This document shows positions 1-7,221 of a stretch of DNA of 37,568 nucleotides, one piece after another. The stretch spans positions 1-37,568 of the forward strand of contig NZ_CYPW01000007.1 in assembly GCF_001458175.1 (NCBI RefSeq). The letters are read 5' to 3'. The stretch comes from Shimia marina (lineage in GTDB: Bacteria > Pseudomonadota > Alphaproteobacteria > Rhodobacterales > Rhodobacteraceae). Each line of letters opens with the position of its first letter. Within the stretch, counting starts at the first letter, position 1. The translations under genes and the position numbers were made by a program. The notes under the pieces are model-generated. The model did no database searches. It saw nothing but the letters and a program-made list of their open reading frames with translations, and was not told the origin of the DNA.

Positions 1-48
1 CGGATTGCAAATCCGTGTACACCGGTTCGATTCCGGTACTCGCCTCCA
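1..48 (+). tRNA. 3' part of tRNA-Cys(GCA), attL copy
   Basis: This is the 3' portion of a tRNA-Cys gene. It shows the 3' part of the anticodon arm with loop TTGCAAA (anticodon GCA), a T arm with TTCGATT in the loop, the 3' acceptor strand, discriminator T and an encoded CCA. The 5' half would lie upstream of base 1, outside the window. The same 48 bases recur at the far right end, so this is the left attachment site of an element integrated into the tRNA 3' end. The integrase gene lies directly inside it, as is usual. Confidence 0.93.
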
Positions 49-89
49 TTTAAAATCAATCACTTACATCACTCCTTGCCGTGTTTGAG

Positions 90-120
90 GCCCCGCGTTT
101 ACAGGGGCGTTTACATTTTT
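90..120. other. Left-end arm-type integrase sites and terminator-like hairpin
   Basis: Two direct copies of GTTTACA lie at 97-103 and 109-115, the first in the loop of a GCCCC/GGGGC hairpin (90-94/104-108). The hairpin is followed by a T run, so it could also terminate transcription after the tRNA gene. Matching GTTTACC and GTTTACA copies lie near the right end (37431-37437, 37484-37490) with the same flanks: G run after the first, T run after the second. This fits arm-type binding sites of a tyrosine recombinase. Confidence 0.5.
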
Positions 121-1187
121 GTGTCTTGAGACAGTGATTTTGCTCGATTGAGCTTGCGCAGAACCGCATCGCTTTCGTCCGGACTAACCTGCGCATAATG
201 CTCGATTACCTGCGCCGCGTAGCGAACCGACCAGCCCATCAGAACTGCGATTTGGCGCAAAGACAGATCGGCATTCAGCAATCTTGTCGCCGCCGTCCCG
301 CGCGTGTCAGACAGAGTCTTCTCTCTGCCGTCGATCCATGGGGGTATCTGAGCTTCGCGCCGCCACTTGGTAATCTGGTTCGATGCCCAACGGGCCGTCA
401 AAGGCCTGCCAAGCTCTGATACCAGCAGCACCTCTTGGCCTTCCGGCGTCTCTGCGATCAATTTCTCAAGGGCTGATGTGGCAGGGATATATGCGATCTG
501 GCCCCGTTTACTGGTCCTGAAACGAAGGCGTTTGCCGTGCGGCGTATCTTCGAACTGGTCCATTTTGACCTGAACCAGATCAGCTGCCCGCAAACCGGTT
601 TCGCATCCGGCGGTCAGGATCCTCTGCACCCATTTCGGTGCGTGCTTATTGAACTGAGCGATATCGCCGCTAGTCCAGATGATTTCTGTGCGGTTCGATT
701 GGTAGAGCTTCTTGAGCTTGTGGCAGTGGTGCTCTTTCAGCTTCCCCTCTTCCACCGCCCAATTGAGGACGCGCGTCGCATGGGTGCCTGCCATATCGTG
801 CTGCTTTGGCGAATGAAGCCACTTCTTGCGCCAATTATTAACCTCGCCCCGCGAGGCGCGCTCTTCGAACATCGCGACAGGATCGGCACCGAATTCTTCG
901 CGAAACAGCTCCAGCCATTTGCGGATATCGGCCTTTGAACGCTCAGCCTTGGGCAAGGACGCACTGGACAGAAAATCGTCGACTAAGTGAGTCGTCAGAT
1001 ATTCAGCCGGGCTCACGGGCGTACCGCACTGCGAAAACGCATGGAAGAATTCGGGCTCTTTGGGGTTCGGGTCCGTCCCTTCCCAAAATTTGGGGCCACC
1101 CCGCCAAGCATAGAAATGGTAGCGAACACCGGACACGACCTTGCGCCGAACACGGTGGACGCCCTTGGGGAGATTACTTCTGGGCAC
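111..1187 (-). CDS. int: Tyrosine recombinase (ICE integrase)
   Basis: Site-specific integrase expected to integrate and excise the element at tRNA-Cys. The start chosen is GTG at 1187, giving 358 residues beginning MPRSNLPKGV, because a GGAGAG ribosome-binding site lies just upstream and the frame further upstream is covered by the excisionase-like gene, with which it overlaps by 14 bases. The C-terminal catalytic domain shows GLRAADL (Arg about 200), a TSKRGQ beta-hairpin lysine, box II SDTRGTAATRL (Arg about 296), GWS (Trp about 319 in the H/W position) and the nucleophile Tyr about 331 in EHYAQVS. The box II histidine usual in HxxR is replaced by Ser about 293. The middle part resembles a SAM-like core-binding domain. 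The gene ends 62 bases from attL. Confidence 0.9.
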   Translation of the reverse strand: MPRSNLPKGVHRVRRKVVSGVRYHFYAWRGGPKFWEGTDPNPKEPEFFHAFSQCGTPVSPAEYLTTHLVDDFLSSASLPKAERSKADIRKWLELFREEFGADPVAMFEERASRGEVNNWRKKWLHSPKQHDMAGTHATRVLNWAVEEGKLKEHHCHKLKKLYQSNRTEIIWTSGDIAQFNKHAPKWVQRILTAGCETGLRAADLVQVKMDQFEDTPHGKRLRFRTSKRGQIAYIPATSALEKLIAETPEGQEVLLVSELGRPLTARWASNQITKWRREAQIPPWIDGREKTLSDTRGTAATRLLNADLSLRQIAVLMGWSVRYAAQVIEHYAQVSPDESDAVLRKLNRAKSLSQDTKM

Positions 1188-1431
1188 GGCGCGCTCTCCG
1201 CTGTGCAACGAGGCTCGGTTGGGAAGTGGCCTCGCGTTCTGCCGCGCTGATGCCCTGAACAGCATCCAATCGCGCGCGGATGAGTTTCGGATCATACCAC
1301 CCGCGCCGCCCTGGCACCGGAGCGATACCCGTCCTACGGCAGAAGTCATAGAAGGACGCGCTAGGCTCACTGTAGCCAAAGAGAAGCGCAAGCTCTGGGG
1401 TCGGAATCAGCTGGATATGGCTTGGGCTCAT
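1174..1431 (-). CDS. Excisionase-like winged-helix protein
   Basis: Small 85-residue basic protein immediately upstream of, and overlapping, the integrase. The segment from about residue 11 to 50 (PELALLFGYSE, SFYDFCRRTGI, RRGWYDP) reads like the MerR/Xis-type winged helix seen in recombination directionality factors: a helix-turn-helix, then a short wing and a DPK turn. Its start ATG overlaps the stop of the upstream ribbon-helix-helix gene (ATGA), and its own stop lies inside the integrase start, so the three genes form one translationally coupled operon. The excisionase role is inferred from fold and position; a transcriptional regulator is the alternative. Confidence 0.7.
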   Translation of the reverse strand: MSPSHIQLIPTPELALLFGYSEPSASFYDFCRRTGIAPVPGRRGWYDPKLIRARLDAVQGISAAEREATSQPSLVAQRRARRAQK

Positions 1432-1589
1432 TTCTCAGCCCTCTCACCCACGGCTTCTTGCCGCGACATAGCTGCCCGCAAACAAGACACCACCTGAGCG
1501 CCCTGTGAGCGTAAGTTCCGCACAGCCTCCTCTTCGAGCCAGGCTTTCACGTCCGCTGGAAGGTTAAGTTTGAACTGGGTTGTCTTCAT
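1428..1589 (-). CDS. Arc-type ribbon-helix-helix protein, 53 aa
   Basis: Short gene with a clear GAGGTG ribosome-binding site upstream of ATG at 1589. The product starts MKTTQFKLNLPADVKAWLEE, the beta-strand plus first helix typical of Arc/MetJ ribbon-helix-helix DNA-binding proteins, followed by a second helix around NLRSQGAQVVSCLRAAM. It is the first gene of the operon that continues into the excisionase-like and integrase genes (ATGA overlap). It is divergent from a second RHH gene at 1659, with two palindromic sites between them. It probably represses this recombination operon. The RHH fold is well supported; the target is inferred. Confidence 0.72.
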   Translation of the reverse strand: MKTTQFKLNLPADVKAWLEEEAVRNLRSQGAQVVSCLRAAMSRQEAVGERAEK

Positions 1590-1607
1590 ATTTACACCTC
1601 AACAAAA

Positions 1608-1647
1608 GGACATAAAATGTCCATATCATTGAGGACAAATATTGTCC
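1608..1647. promoter_or_regulatory. Paired palindromic operators between two RHH genes
   Basis: Two 15-bp palindromes lie in the divergent intergenic region: GGACATAAAATGTCC at 1608-1622 and GGACAAATATTGTCC at 1633-1647. They share arms GGACA/TGTCC and have centres 25 bp apart. They sit 19-58 bases upstream of the leftward RHH start and 12-51 bases upstream of the rightward RHH start at 1659. Tandem half-sites of this kind are typical of RHH repressors, so they are likely the switch for both transcription units. Confidence 0.65.
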
Positions 1648-1658
1648 ATCATGGAATC

Positions 1659-1964
1659 ATGAAAGAAGAAGCCTTGGTCCAATTCAAACTCTTGCTTCCT
1701 GCCGCGCTCAAGAAGCGTCTGGAAACGCATGCCACACTGAACCGGCGCAGCCTGTCTCAGGAAATCGTCGTCGCCCTTGAGGAGAAGTACCCGGCTGCAG
1801 AACCGGATGCGACGTCGGATCCAGCCGCACGATTGCTCTATTGGCTCGCCAAGCGCATCCGCCGAAGGAACCCGAAGCCCGGAACTCCCAGAGATAAGCA
1901 AGCCGCCCTGTATGAGCGCATTGCGGGCGATATCGCGGAACGTATGAAGGACATCGGCGAATAG
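1659..1964 (+). CDS. Arc-family ribbon-helix-helix regulator, 101 aa
   Basis: Second RHH protein, divergent from the recombination operon. The upstream in-frame ATG at 1617 lies inside the first operator palindrome, so ATG 1659 (MKEEALVQFKLLLPAALKKR) is preferred. Residues 1-45 show a beta strand (ALVQFKLLLP), helix 1 (AALKKRLETHATLN) and helix 2 beginning RSLSQEIVVALEE, matching the Arc DNA-binding domain (the RSLSQEI turn is typical). The C-terminal half is basic (KRIRRRNPKPG) and then helical; its role is unknown. Likely autoregulatory through the GGACA-N5-TGTCC sites. Confidence 0.78.
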   Translation: MKEEALVQFKLLLPAALKKRLETHATLNRRSLSQEIVVALEEKYPAAEPDATSDPAARLLYWLAKRIRRRNPKPGTPRDKQAALYERIAGDIAERMKDIGE

Positions 1965-1966
1965 CC

Positions 1967-2608
1967 TTAGTAGGCCACCCACTCATATCCATGGTTGCCT
2001 TCGTGATCTTCCCATTCGACACCAACGCCACGCCGCCAACTCGATGACGAACAGCGCCGCGACGGCAGAACCCATTGTGGGGCGGCGGCTGGTGTCGTGC
2101 GGTGCCAGCCGAATTCGCCCTGCGTGCCGTAGGTCCCGAGACGCATGTTGTAGCTCTCAGAGCAATCATCGTCGCGACCGCGCTCGCGATGGCTGTAGTA
2201 CCGCACATCCCAGACGCGGATCGAGCGGACAAAATCAAATTCCAGACCGCTGATGTCGATATCGGCACCGCCTTCAGCCACCTGAGCCTGAATAACCTGG
2301 GCGAGTGTCTGACCATTGTGGTCGCTGACCTCCCAGAACTTCGGGGCCGTGCTTTGCAAAGGCGTGCGCTCAGAAACGCCCATAGGGCAGCGCCAGATTT
2401 GCAAAGGCGGCTCAATCGGCCAGGGCGTGATCCGGCGGATAAAAACTGCACGGGCATGGACACATTCTGCTGAAGCAGGCCACCCACCTGCCAGGCAAAG
2501 CAAAATGGCGCAGTCAACCTGATAGGCCTTAGCCGCCTGCGGGGCCACGGTTGAAAGTAAAGCCAAGCCAGCTCCGGCGGTCCAATTTCTGATAAGCCTG
2601 CACCACAT
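1967..2608 (-). CDS. Exported protein of alphaproteobacterial conjugative elements
   Basis: A 213-residue protein with a signal peptide (about 1-28, basic start, hydrophobic GAGLALLSTV, ending QAAKA). The mature N-terminus contains the cysteine-bearing stretch YQVDCAILLCLAGGWP, followed by an ITPWPIEPPLQIWRCPMG block. I recognise this as a recurrent hypothetical in T4SS-bearing alphaproteobacterial plasmids and ICEs, but no function is known to me. The C-terminus is rich in Trp/Glu/Tyr and contains a low-complexity serine tract. It is convergent with the RHH gene (2 bases apart) and divergent from the XRE gene. The periplasmic location is inferred from the signal peptide. Confidence 0.72.
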   Translation of the reverse strand: MWCRLIRNWTAGAGLALLSTVAPQAAKAYQVDCAILLCLAGGWPASAECVHARAVFIRRITPWPIEPPLQIWRCPMGVSERTPLQSTAPKFWEVSDHNGQTLAQVIQAQVAEGGADIDISGLEFDFVRSIRVWDVRYYSHRERGRDDDCSESYNMRLGTYGTQGEFGWHRTTPAAAPQWVLPSRRCSSSSWRRGVGVEWEDHEGNHGYEWVAY

Positions 2609-2718
2609 ATCATTAATTACCTTATGACTACATTACTGCATTATTGATACACTACATCCAACCCCGACTCTCACACCATATGCGAGCACAGTGTTTGTGA
2701 TGTTCGCGCGCGTTTTGT

Positions 2719-2730
2719 GGAATATATTCC
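2719..2730. promoter_or_regulatory. Palindrome GGAATATATTCC upstream of XRE gene
   Basis: A perfect 12-bp palindrome 37 bases before the XRE start, in the divergent region shared with the exported-protein gene. It is a plausible operator for the XRE repressor, but there is no second copy nearby to strengthen the case. Confidence 0.3.
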
Positions 2731-2766
2731 GTAGAGCGGTCCTTGTGATCTGGCCGAATAGAGGCC

Positions 2767-2979
2767 ATGAAATTACGGGAACGAGTAGGGTTAAATGTCC
2801 GGAATCTAAGAAGTTCCAGAGGATTGAGCCAAGAACAGCTAGCTTTGGCCGCGAACATCGATCGCAGCTATATCAGCGAGATTGAACTCGCCAAGAATTC
2901 AGCATCGATCGATGTTCTGGAGCGGATCGCGGATGCTCTCGAGGTCGATCCCAAGGAATTGTTTAACGAGAGGGGCTAG
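2767..2979 (+). CDS. XRE-family transcriptional regulator, 70 aa
   Basis: Compact Cro/CI-type helix-turn-helix protein. The domain fills the whole length: helix 1 RERVGLNVRNLRSSR, the helix 2-3 motif LSQEQLALAANIDRSYISEIE, and the closing VLERIADALEVDPKELF. It has no effector domain. It is followed after two bases by a small acidic protein, so the two are probably co-transcribed. Single-domain XRE proteins of this kind often control ICE excision or transfer genes; the target here is not visible, although an AT-rich palindrome is shared by the virB and mob promoters. Confidence 0.88.
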   Translation: MKLRERVGLNVRNLRSSRGLSQEQLALAANIDRSYISEIELAKNSASIDVLERIADALEVDPKELFNERG

Positions 2980-2981
2980 TT

Positions 2982-3182
2982 TTGCCCAAACTTGAGAGTG
3001 TTCGCACGACGGCCGAAGCCATCGGCCGTATTTCATGCATCAAATCAGGTGAAGAAATCGGCCTTCTGTATCGCTGGGACAACGGCGAGACGCAGGCAGC
3101 GCTGTACGAAGACGGCCTCCCTACAGCACCCGACTGCTTAAATCGTACAGCTGAACCGGAAGTTGGCACAAAACGCGGCTAA
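2982..3182 (+). CDS. Small hypothetical protein downstream of XRE
   Basis: 66-residue ORF starting with TTG two bases after the XRE stop. Its product contains EAIGRISCIKSGEEIGLLYRW and DNGETQAALYEDG, a mixed strand pattern with balanced charge. I do not recognise the family. The tight spacing to the XRE gene and protein-like composition support a real gene; the TTG start is the only nearby in-frame start. It may modulate the regulator, but nothing in the sequence shows this. Confidence 0.55.
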   Translation: MPKLESVRTTAEAIGRISCIKSGEEIGLLYRWDNGETQAALYEDGLPTAPDCLNRTAEPEVGTKRG

Positions 3183-3309
3183 CGGCTCGACACTCCCCGA
3201 TGTGAGCGGTGCTGCGTAAAGTTCGAAAGGCAGCAAATAGGAGTTCACGACTCGCAAACTGACCCTCTCAGAAGTATATTGTGGCAAATGATTGAACTTG
3301 GGGCAGATT

Positions 3310-5136
3310 ATGCGGCTTTCAGAATTTTGTATCACGAATTATCGAAACATCATTAATTCCGGATGGATCAAGGCAACCGACGTGACGGCGATCGTCGGAC
3401 AGAACGAAGCAGGGAAGAGCAATCTCTTTGAGGCGCTGTATTGTCTGCACTCCTACGTCGACACTCGGTATAACCCGGATGAGGACTGGCCGGTCGACGA
3501 TTGGAAGGGCAAGAAAAATGCGGACGGAAAGCCCGTGGCCCAAGCATACTTTGAATTTGGTACAGGGGAAGCCGAAGCTCTGTTTGAGTTTGCCGCGGAA
3601 AAACAGACCGATGATGAAGGAAATGAGCTTCAAGCCGCAATCGATGAGCCTCCCGATGGGCTTCGTCTCTTCGCCCGCCGGAGCTATGGCCACCGTACTG
3701 GCTTTTACTTGCACGATCAGCAAGGCAACGTGATCCCTGCGGTTGATTTGAAGCTATCTAACGAAAAAGTATCCGAGTGGGCTGTTGAGCACGTCCCGCG
3801 CTTCGTCCTGATTCAGGACTATGAATTTTCCGGAGCACAGGTTGAGTTGAACGAGCTTAAGAGCCGACTGGACGCGGCGGGTGGCCGTAGCCATGAGCTC
3901 TCCGTTGACGACCAGACGATCCTGATTGTGCTGGACCTAGCTGAGATTGATCTCGATGACTTTGTTGAGAAAGGCGGTACCGCAGAGGGGCGAACCCTAC
4001 GCCAGTTCGATAAGCGCGCCGCCTCTGCCTACCTGACACAACAGTTTCAGAAGTTGTGGAAGCAGAAGAAGGTCAAGTTCGATATTGATGTTGACGGTCC
4101 AACACTGAACATCTTCGCCGAGGACGAAGCGATTGGCTTTCCTGTGCGTCTAAATCGGCGTTCTACCGGATTCCGGTGGTATGTTTCTTTCGCTTGGAAG
4201 TTTACCCACGCCTCAGAGGGTGATTTCGAGAATTGCACGCTTCTACTGGAAGAGCCTGGCATCCACCTTCACTACAGTGGCCAACGTGACCTCTTGGGCG
4301 TTTTTGAAGACCTGTCATCTACGAACACAGTCATGTACACCACACATCTATCTTCGATGGTCGATCAAGCAAATCCCGAGCGGGTGCGCATCATCGAAAC
4401 TGATGCCAACCACCATCTGCAGGTTACACATGGCGTTGTTAGCAGCCAATCGGCACCGATGGCTGTCATTGAAAGCGCTCTTGGCTTGACGCCCGATCTT
4501 TCTGGGATGCTCGGCAATCGTAAGGTGTTGATTGTAGAGGGTGGAACCGATGCCCTGATCCTTAGTAAACTCTCGGGTTTGCTTGCCAAAAGCGACAAGG
4601 TTGGATTGTCCGATCAGATATATTTATGGCCAGCTCAAACCTCGACCAAAGCACCAATGTACGCGGCGTTTGCGGTCGGCCAGCGGTGGGATGCCGGGGT
4701 TTTGCTCGACACTGATGATGCAGGCCACCAAGCGCGCGCGAAGATCAAAGATATGAACCTCAAAGCCTACGCCGATGAGACTGGACACGAGTTTCGGGTA
4801 TTAATGCTTGGAGAAGCAGCTGGCGTGAAGAAAACAGATGTCGCGATTGAGGACCTATTTCCGGATGAATGGTTTCTCGATTGCGTTAATCGCGCCTATG
4901 GTCTGGCGCTAAAGCTGGAAGACCTTCCCGAAGACGGCTCGACACTGATTGCCAAGCGCGTGGAAATTGCCTTGAAGCAACGCCAAGGTCGAGATCTCAA
5001 AAAGAAGGATGTGCTAACTGAGATGCTGAGGGATTTCGACGGGTGGACGAAAATCAGTGACTTGCCGGAAGGCACCGCTGCCAATGCAGAACGCTTGTTC
5101 AAGAAGGTCAATGCTGCATTCGGGGTGGAGAGCTAG
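3310..5136 (+). CDS. OLD-type ATP-dependent nuclease (AAA + TOPRIM)
   Basis: 608 residues when started at ATG 3310 (MRLSEFCITNYRNI); a TTG 18 bases earlier is possible. The N-terminal ABC-type ATPase has Walker A GQNEAGKSN (about 30-38), the late segment LLLEEPGIHLH (about 312-322) and an H-loop region TTHLSSMVDQ. The C-terminal TOPRIM nuclease shows VLIVEGGTDALIL (about 406-418) with the catalytic glutamate and a DTDDAG acidic motif (about 467). This is the architecture of overcoming-lysogenization-defect (OLD) nucleases, several of which act in phage defence. No UvrD-like helicase follows, so it is class 1-like, not Gabija. It stands alone between the regulator pair and the T4SS operon, as an accessory gene. 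Confidence 0.85.
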   Translation: MRLSEFCITNYRNIINSGWIKATDVTAIVGQNEAGKSNLFEALYCLHSYVDTRYNPDEDWPVDDWKGKKNADGKPVAQAYFEFGTGEAEALFEFAAEKQTDDEGNELQAAIDEPPDGLRLFARRSYGHRTGFYLHDQQGNVIPAVDLKLSNEKVSEWAVEHVPRFVLIQDYEFSGAQVELNELKSRLDAAGGRSHELSVDDQTILIVLDLAEIDLDDFVEKGGTAEGRTLRQFDKRAASAYLTQQFQKLWKQKKVKFDIDVDGPTLNIFAEDEAIGFPVRLNRRSTGFRWYVSFAWKFTHASEGDFENCTLLLEEPGIHLHYSGQRDLLGVFEDLSSTNTVMYTTHLSSMVDQANPERVRIIETDANHHLQVTHGVVSSQSAPMAVIESALGLTPDLSGMLGNRKVLIVEGGTDALILSKLSGLLAKSDKVGLSDQIYLWPAQTSTKAPMYAAFAVGQRWDAGVLLDTDDAGHQARAKIKDMNLKAYADETGHEFRVLMLGEAAGVKKTDVAIEDLFPDEWFLDCVNRAYGLALKLEDLPEDGSTLIAKRVEIALKQRQGRDLKKKDVLTEMLRDFDGWTKISDLPEGTAANAERLFKKVNAAFGVES

Positions 5137-5224
5137 ACTGTCTTTTCAGTTGCGAGCCGACAAGCGTTGGCGACCATCGTGGCAGAAATATTGAACGGGA
5201 GTTTTCTCTACGTGGGGAAGGGTT

Positions 5225-5512
5225 TCATTTCCTCACGCCGTCCAAAATCCCCAAAACGCGCGCATAGTCTCCACTGACCGCGCGCGCTTGCTCGAAGACC
5301 TCACGACGCTCCTGATCCAGACAACGGAAGTATCGTTCGACATCGGCAAAATAGGTCTCCGCATCGCGCCTCAACAAGTCAGCATATGCCTGCACGTCGC
5401 TGGCAGTGTTCGGCATCCAAGGCGGCGCAGGCGGCAGGCAAGTGCCCGCAATCGCGGCAGAACCCCAGCTCAGAACGACCATAACCGCCCATGTTTGTTT
5501 CAAAAGCGCCAT
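5225..5512 (-). CDS. Small exported protein next to virB operon
   Basis: 95 residues with a signal peptide (MALLKQTWAVMVVLSWGSAAIA, cleavage after AIA) followed by a mature protein with two cysteines, TCLPPAPP near the start and FRCLDQE near residue 60, and a helical, charged C-terminus. It is divergent from the virB operon and shares its upstream region. Similar exported small proteins accompany this T4SS type in Rhodobacterales; the function is unknown to me. It may be a periplasmic accessory of the secretion channel, purely by position. Confidence 0.62.
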   Translation of the reverse strand: MALLKQTWAVMVVLSWGSAAIAGTCLPPAPPWMPNTASDVQAYADLLRRDAETYFADVERYFRCLDQERREVFEQARAVSGDYARVLGILDGVRK

Positions 5513-5580
5513 ATTATCTTGGCTCAGCCACTCCGTTGCAGTAAATTTGTTTCAACGCATGAAAGGCGCAATAACACAAA

Positions 5581-5616
5581 TTGCACCCATTGATTGCAAG
5601 ATTATAATATTGTATC
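5581..5616 (+). promoter_or_regulatory. Promoter and AT-rich palindrome upstream of virB operon
   Basis: TTGCAC (5581-5586) and TATAAT (5603-5608) are spaced by 16 bases and fit a sigma-70 promoter reading into the virB operon. The -10 box lies inside CAAGATTATAATATTG (5597-5612). That 16-mer differs at one base from CAATATTATAATATTG at 22732-22747 upstream of the mob operon; the next bases, (T/C)ATC, and the preceding TGATT are also shared. A common regulator binding over the -10 box is likely. Confidence 0.6.
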
Positions 5617-5648
5617 GGTTCGGTAGTCCATGAGGGACTGCCGGGCCA

Positions 5649-6002
5649 ATGCACAATTCTGCAAGGCTCGATCCTATGAATTTGATGCAAGACGCCCCTA
5701 ATGTTGTCAGTGAAGACGGGCTGCGCACGCTGCTTGCCGAGGGTCATTCGGCGGATGTTGTGTGCCGGGTTACGCCCAAACGTACAGGTGCTCAGTGGTC
5801 CGGAGTTTGGACCGTGCATTGCGTCTCGCCAGATGGCGAGACGCGTCGCCTGCTTGTCACCGCGCGCAACAACATGGCAGCTCGGGAATTCAAGACAATC
5901 AATGGCTTATCCAGCTTCCTTGCTGGCCTTGGCGTTTCGATCGTTTCGATACCCATGCTCGAAGGCAAGGTTGCTTCGCACAACCTGTACGACGAAGGCT
6001 AA
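5649..6002 (+). CDS. Conserved hypothetical, first gene of virB operon
   Basis: 117 residues (108 if started at ATG 5676, which has AAGG nine bases upstream). The product contains [20 protein letters not shown], a WSGVWTVHC strand, [18 protein letters not shown] and [14 protein letters not shown]. It appears to be a compact alpha/beta protein without a signal peptide or membrane segment. I have the impression that it recurs before virB1 in alphaproteobacterial conjugative elements, but I know no function. Its end overlaps the start region of the transglycosylase, so it belongs to the operon. Confidence 0.62.
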   Translation: MHNSARLDPMNLMQDAPNVVSEDGLRTLLAEGHSADVVCRVTPKRTGAQWSGVWTVHCVSPDGETRRLLVTARNNMAAREFKTINGLSSFLAGLGVSIVSIPMLEGKVASHNLYDEG

Positions 6003-6645
6003 ACTACTTGCCGTCCTCGCAGCATTTATTGCTGCCCCCGCCCATTCTGAAGGCTTCGTGCTTTCCATGCGGGCCGATGGCCAGCTGGAAACCAAATCCC
6101 CCCAATCAGGTTTTGCACAAAGCTATGTCGACGGGATTGGTGCAAACCCACCAGAGCTGATCGTATTCGCAGCGCCTGAACCTGAGGCGTCTTCACCTGC
6201 ACCCGCCCGGGCAGTTCCCCGCCCCGAAATCCTCGCAGCTCTTGAAAGCACCGCGCATCGTTATGGCGCGCATCCTGCACTGCGCCGCGCAGGTCTGTCG
6301 GTGACGGAATGGCAGGCGCTGTTCCAGGCCAATATCGAAATCGAAAGCGCCTATCGCCCGAATGCGCGTAGTCCCGTAGGCGCGATTGGCCTCGGACAGT
6401 TGATGCCAGCGACGGCCGCGCAGCTCGGCGTGGATCCGCATAACTGGCAGGCCAATCTGGATGGCTCTGCCCGTTACCTTCTGATGATGTTGGCGCAGTT
6501 CGGCACGTCCGAACTCGCGCTCGCTGCCTATAACGCGGGGCCTGACGCGGTCGCGCGCTATGGCGGCATTCCTCCCTACCGAGAAACCCAAAATCACGTG
6601 CGCCGTGTCATGGCCGTGCGTGATCGACTGACTGGAGCCTCCTGA
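5971..6645 (+). CDS. virB1: VirB1-like lytic transglycosylase
   Basis: Periplasmic peptidoglycan-cleaving enzyme that opens the wall for assembly of the secretion channel. The start is taken at TTG 5971 with AAGG upstream, because the following residues form a signal peptide ([18 protein letters not shown]); the open frame upstream to 5701 lacks protein character. The SLT domain has the catalytic glutamate in [11 protein letters not shown], then [24 protein letters not shown] and [20 protein letters not shown], all typical of the family. It overlaps the upstream gene, and its stop shares a base with the virB2 start. The exact start is uncertain; the enzyme assignment is not. Confidence 0.85.
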   Translation: MLRTTCTTKAKLLAVLAAFIAAPAHSEGFVLSMRADGQLETKSPQSGFAQSYVDGIGANPPELIVFAAPEPEASSPAPARAVPRPEILAALESTAHRYGAHPALRRAGLSVTEWQALFQANIEIESAYRPNARSPVGAIGLGQLMPATAAQLGVDPHNWQANLDGSARYLLMMLAQFGTSELALAAYNAGPDAVARYGGIPPYRETQNHVRRVMAVRDRLTGAS

Positions 6646-6935
6646 TGCACATTCAATTCCGCACGATCTTGTCGCTGGCTCTGGCCAGTTTGATGATTGC
6701 CAACCCCGCCTTTGCGCAGAGCATCGACCTCTCGCCGGTGCAGAACCTTTTGCAGGGCATCGTCGACACAATCACCGGCCCCTTGGGCATTGTCATCGGC
6801 ACGCTGGCTTTGATCGGTGTGTTCCTCTCCTGGCTCTTCGGAATCCTCGACTTCCGCCAAGCCCTCTGGGTGCTGGTTGCCATTGCAGGCATCGCTGCTG
6901 CGCCGACCATCGTGACCGCGATCTGGGGCGCGTAA
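6645..6935 (+). CDS. virB2: VirB2 pilin subunit
   Basis: 96-residue TrbC/VirB2-family major pilin. The leader ends in NPAFAQ (cleavage near residue 25). Two hydrophobic helices follow, LGIVIGTLALIGVFLSWLFG and ALWVLVAIAGIAAAPTIV, joined by the short polar ILDFRQ loop that faces the pilus lumen in this family. Its start overlaps the virB1 stop (TGATG), and virB3 follows after seven bases. The position between virB1 and virB3 supports the call. Confidence 0.88.
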   Translation: MHIQFRTILSLALASLMIANPAFAQSIDLSPVQNLLQGIVDTITGPLGIVIGTLALIGVFLSWLFGILDFRQALWVLVAIAGIAAAPTIVTAIWGA

Positions 6936-6942
6936 ACCCGGC

Positions 6943-7221
6943 ATGGCAACGCAAACCCGCCTCTTCCTGGGCCTGATCCGGCCGCCAAAGCTTATCGGCT
7001 TGCCGATCATGTATGCCATGGTTTGGCTCTTCGGGTTTGTGCTGCTGTTTCTCTGGGTCCAGAGCTGGCCGGTGATCATCATCGCCGCTCTGGCCTATCC
7101 CGCGCTGTGGAAAGCCGCAGATTGGGATCCGGCCTTTCTTGAGGTGATGGTCACCGCGCTGCAGGAAACGCCGCCGACGCCAAACCGCAAGATCCATTCG
7201 GGGGACAGCTATGCTCCGTGA
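6943..7221 (+). CDS. virB3: VirB3 inner-membrane T4SS protein
   Basis: 92 residues with the typical short basic N-terminus (RLFLGLIRPPKLIGLP) and a long hydrophobic hairpin (MYAMVWLFGFVLLFLWVQSWPVIIIAALAYPAL, given here only as a region at about residues 24-56). VirB3 works with VirB4 at the base of the secretion channel, and its start here is eleven bases short of the virB4 overlap region: the stop lies inside the virB4 start. Length, topology and order are all as expected. Confidence 0.87.
   Translation: MATQTRLFLGLIRPPKLIGLPIMYAMVWLFGFVLLFLWVQSWPVIIIAALAYPALWKAADWDPAFLEVMVTALQETPPTPNRKIHSGDSYAP

Noticed and set aside
1188-1391. N-terminal extension of the integrase to 426 residues
   Set aside because: The extra 68 residues overlap the excisionase-like gene and do not resemble integrase; a GTG with a good RBS gives the normal start.
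1708-2613. 301-residue leftward frame across the RHH and exported-protein genes
   Set aside because: It overlaps two better-supported genes, and its sequence lacks domain character.
3310-5136. Gabija system
   Set aside because: Gabija needs a UvrD-like helicase gene next to the OLD-type gene; none is present.
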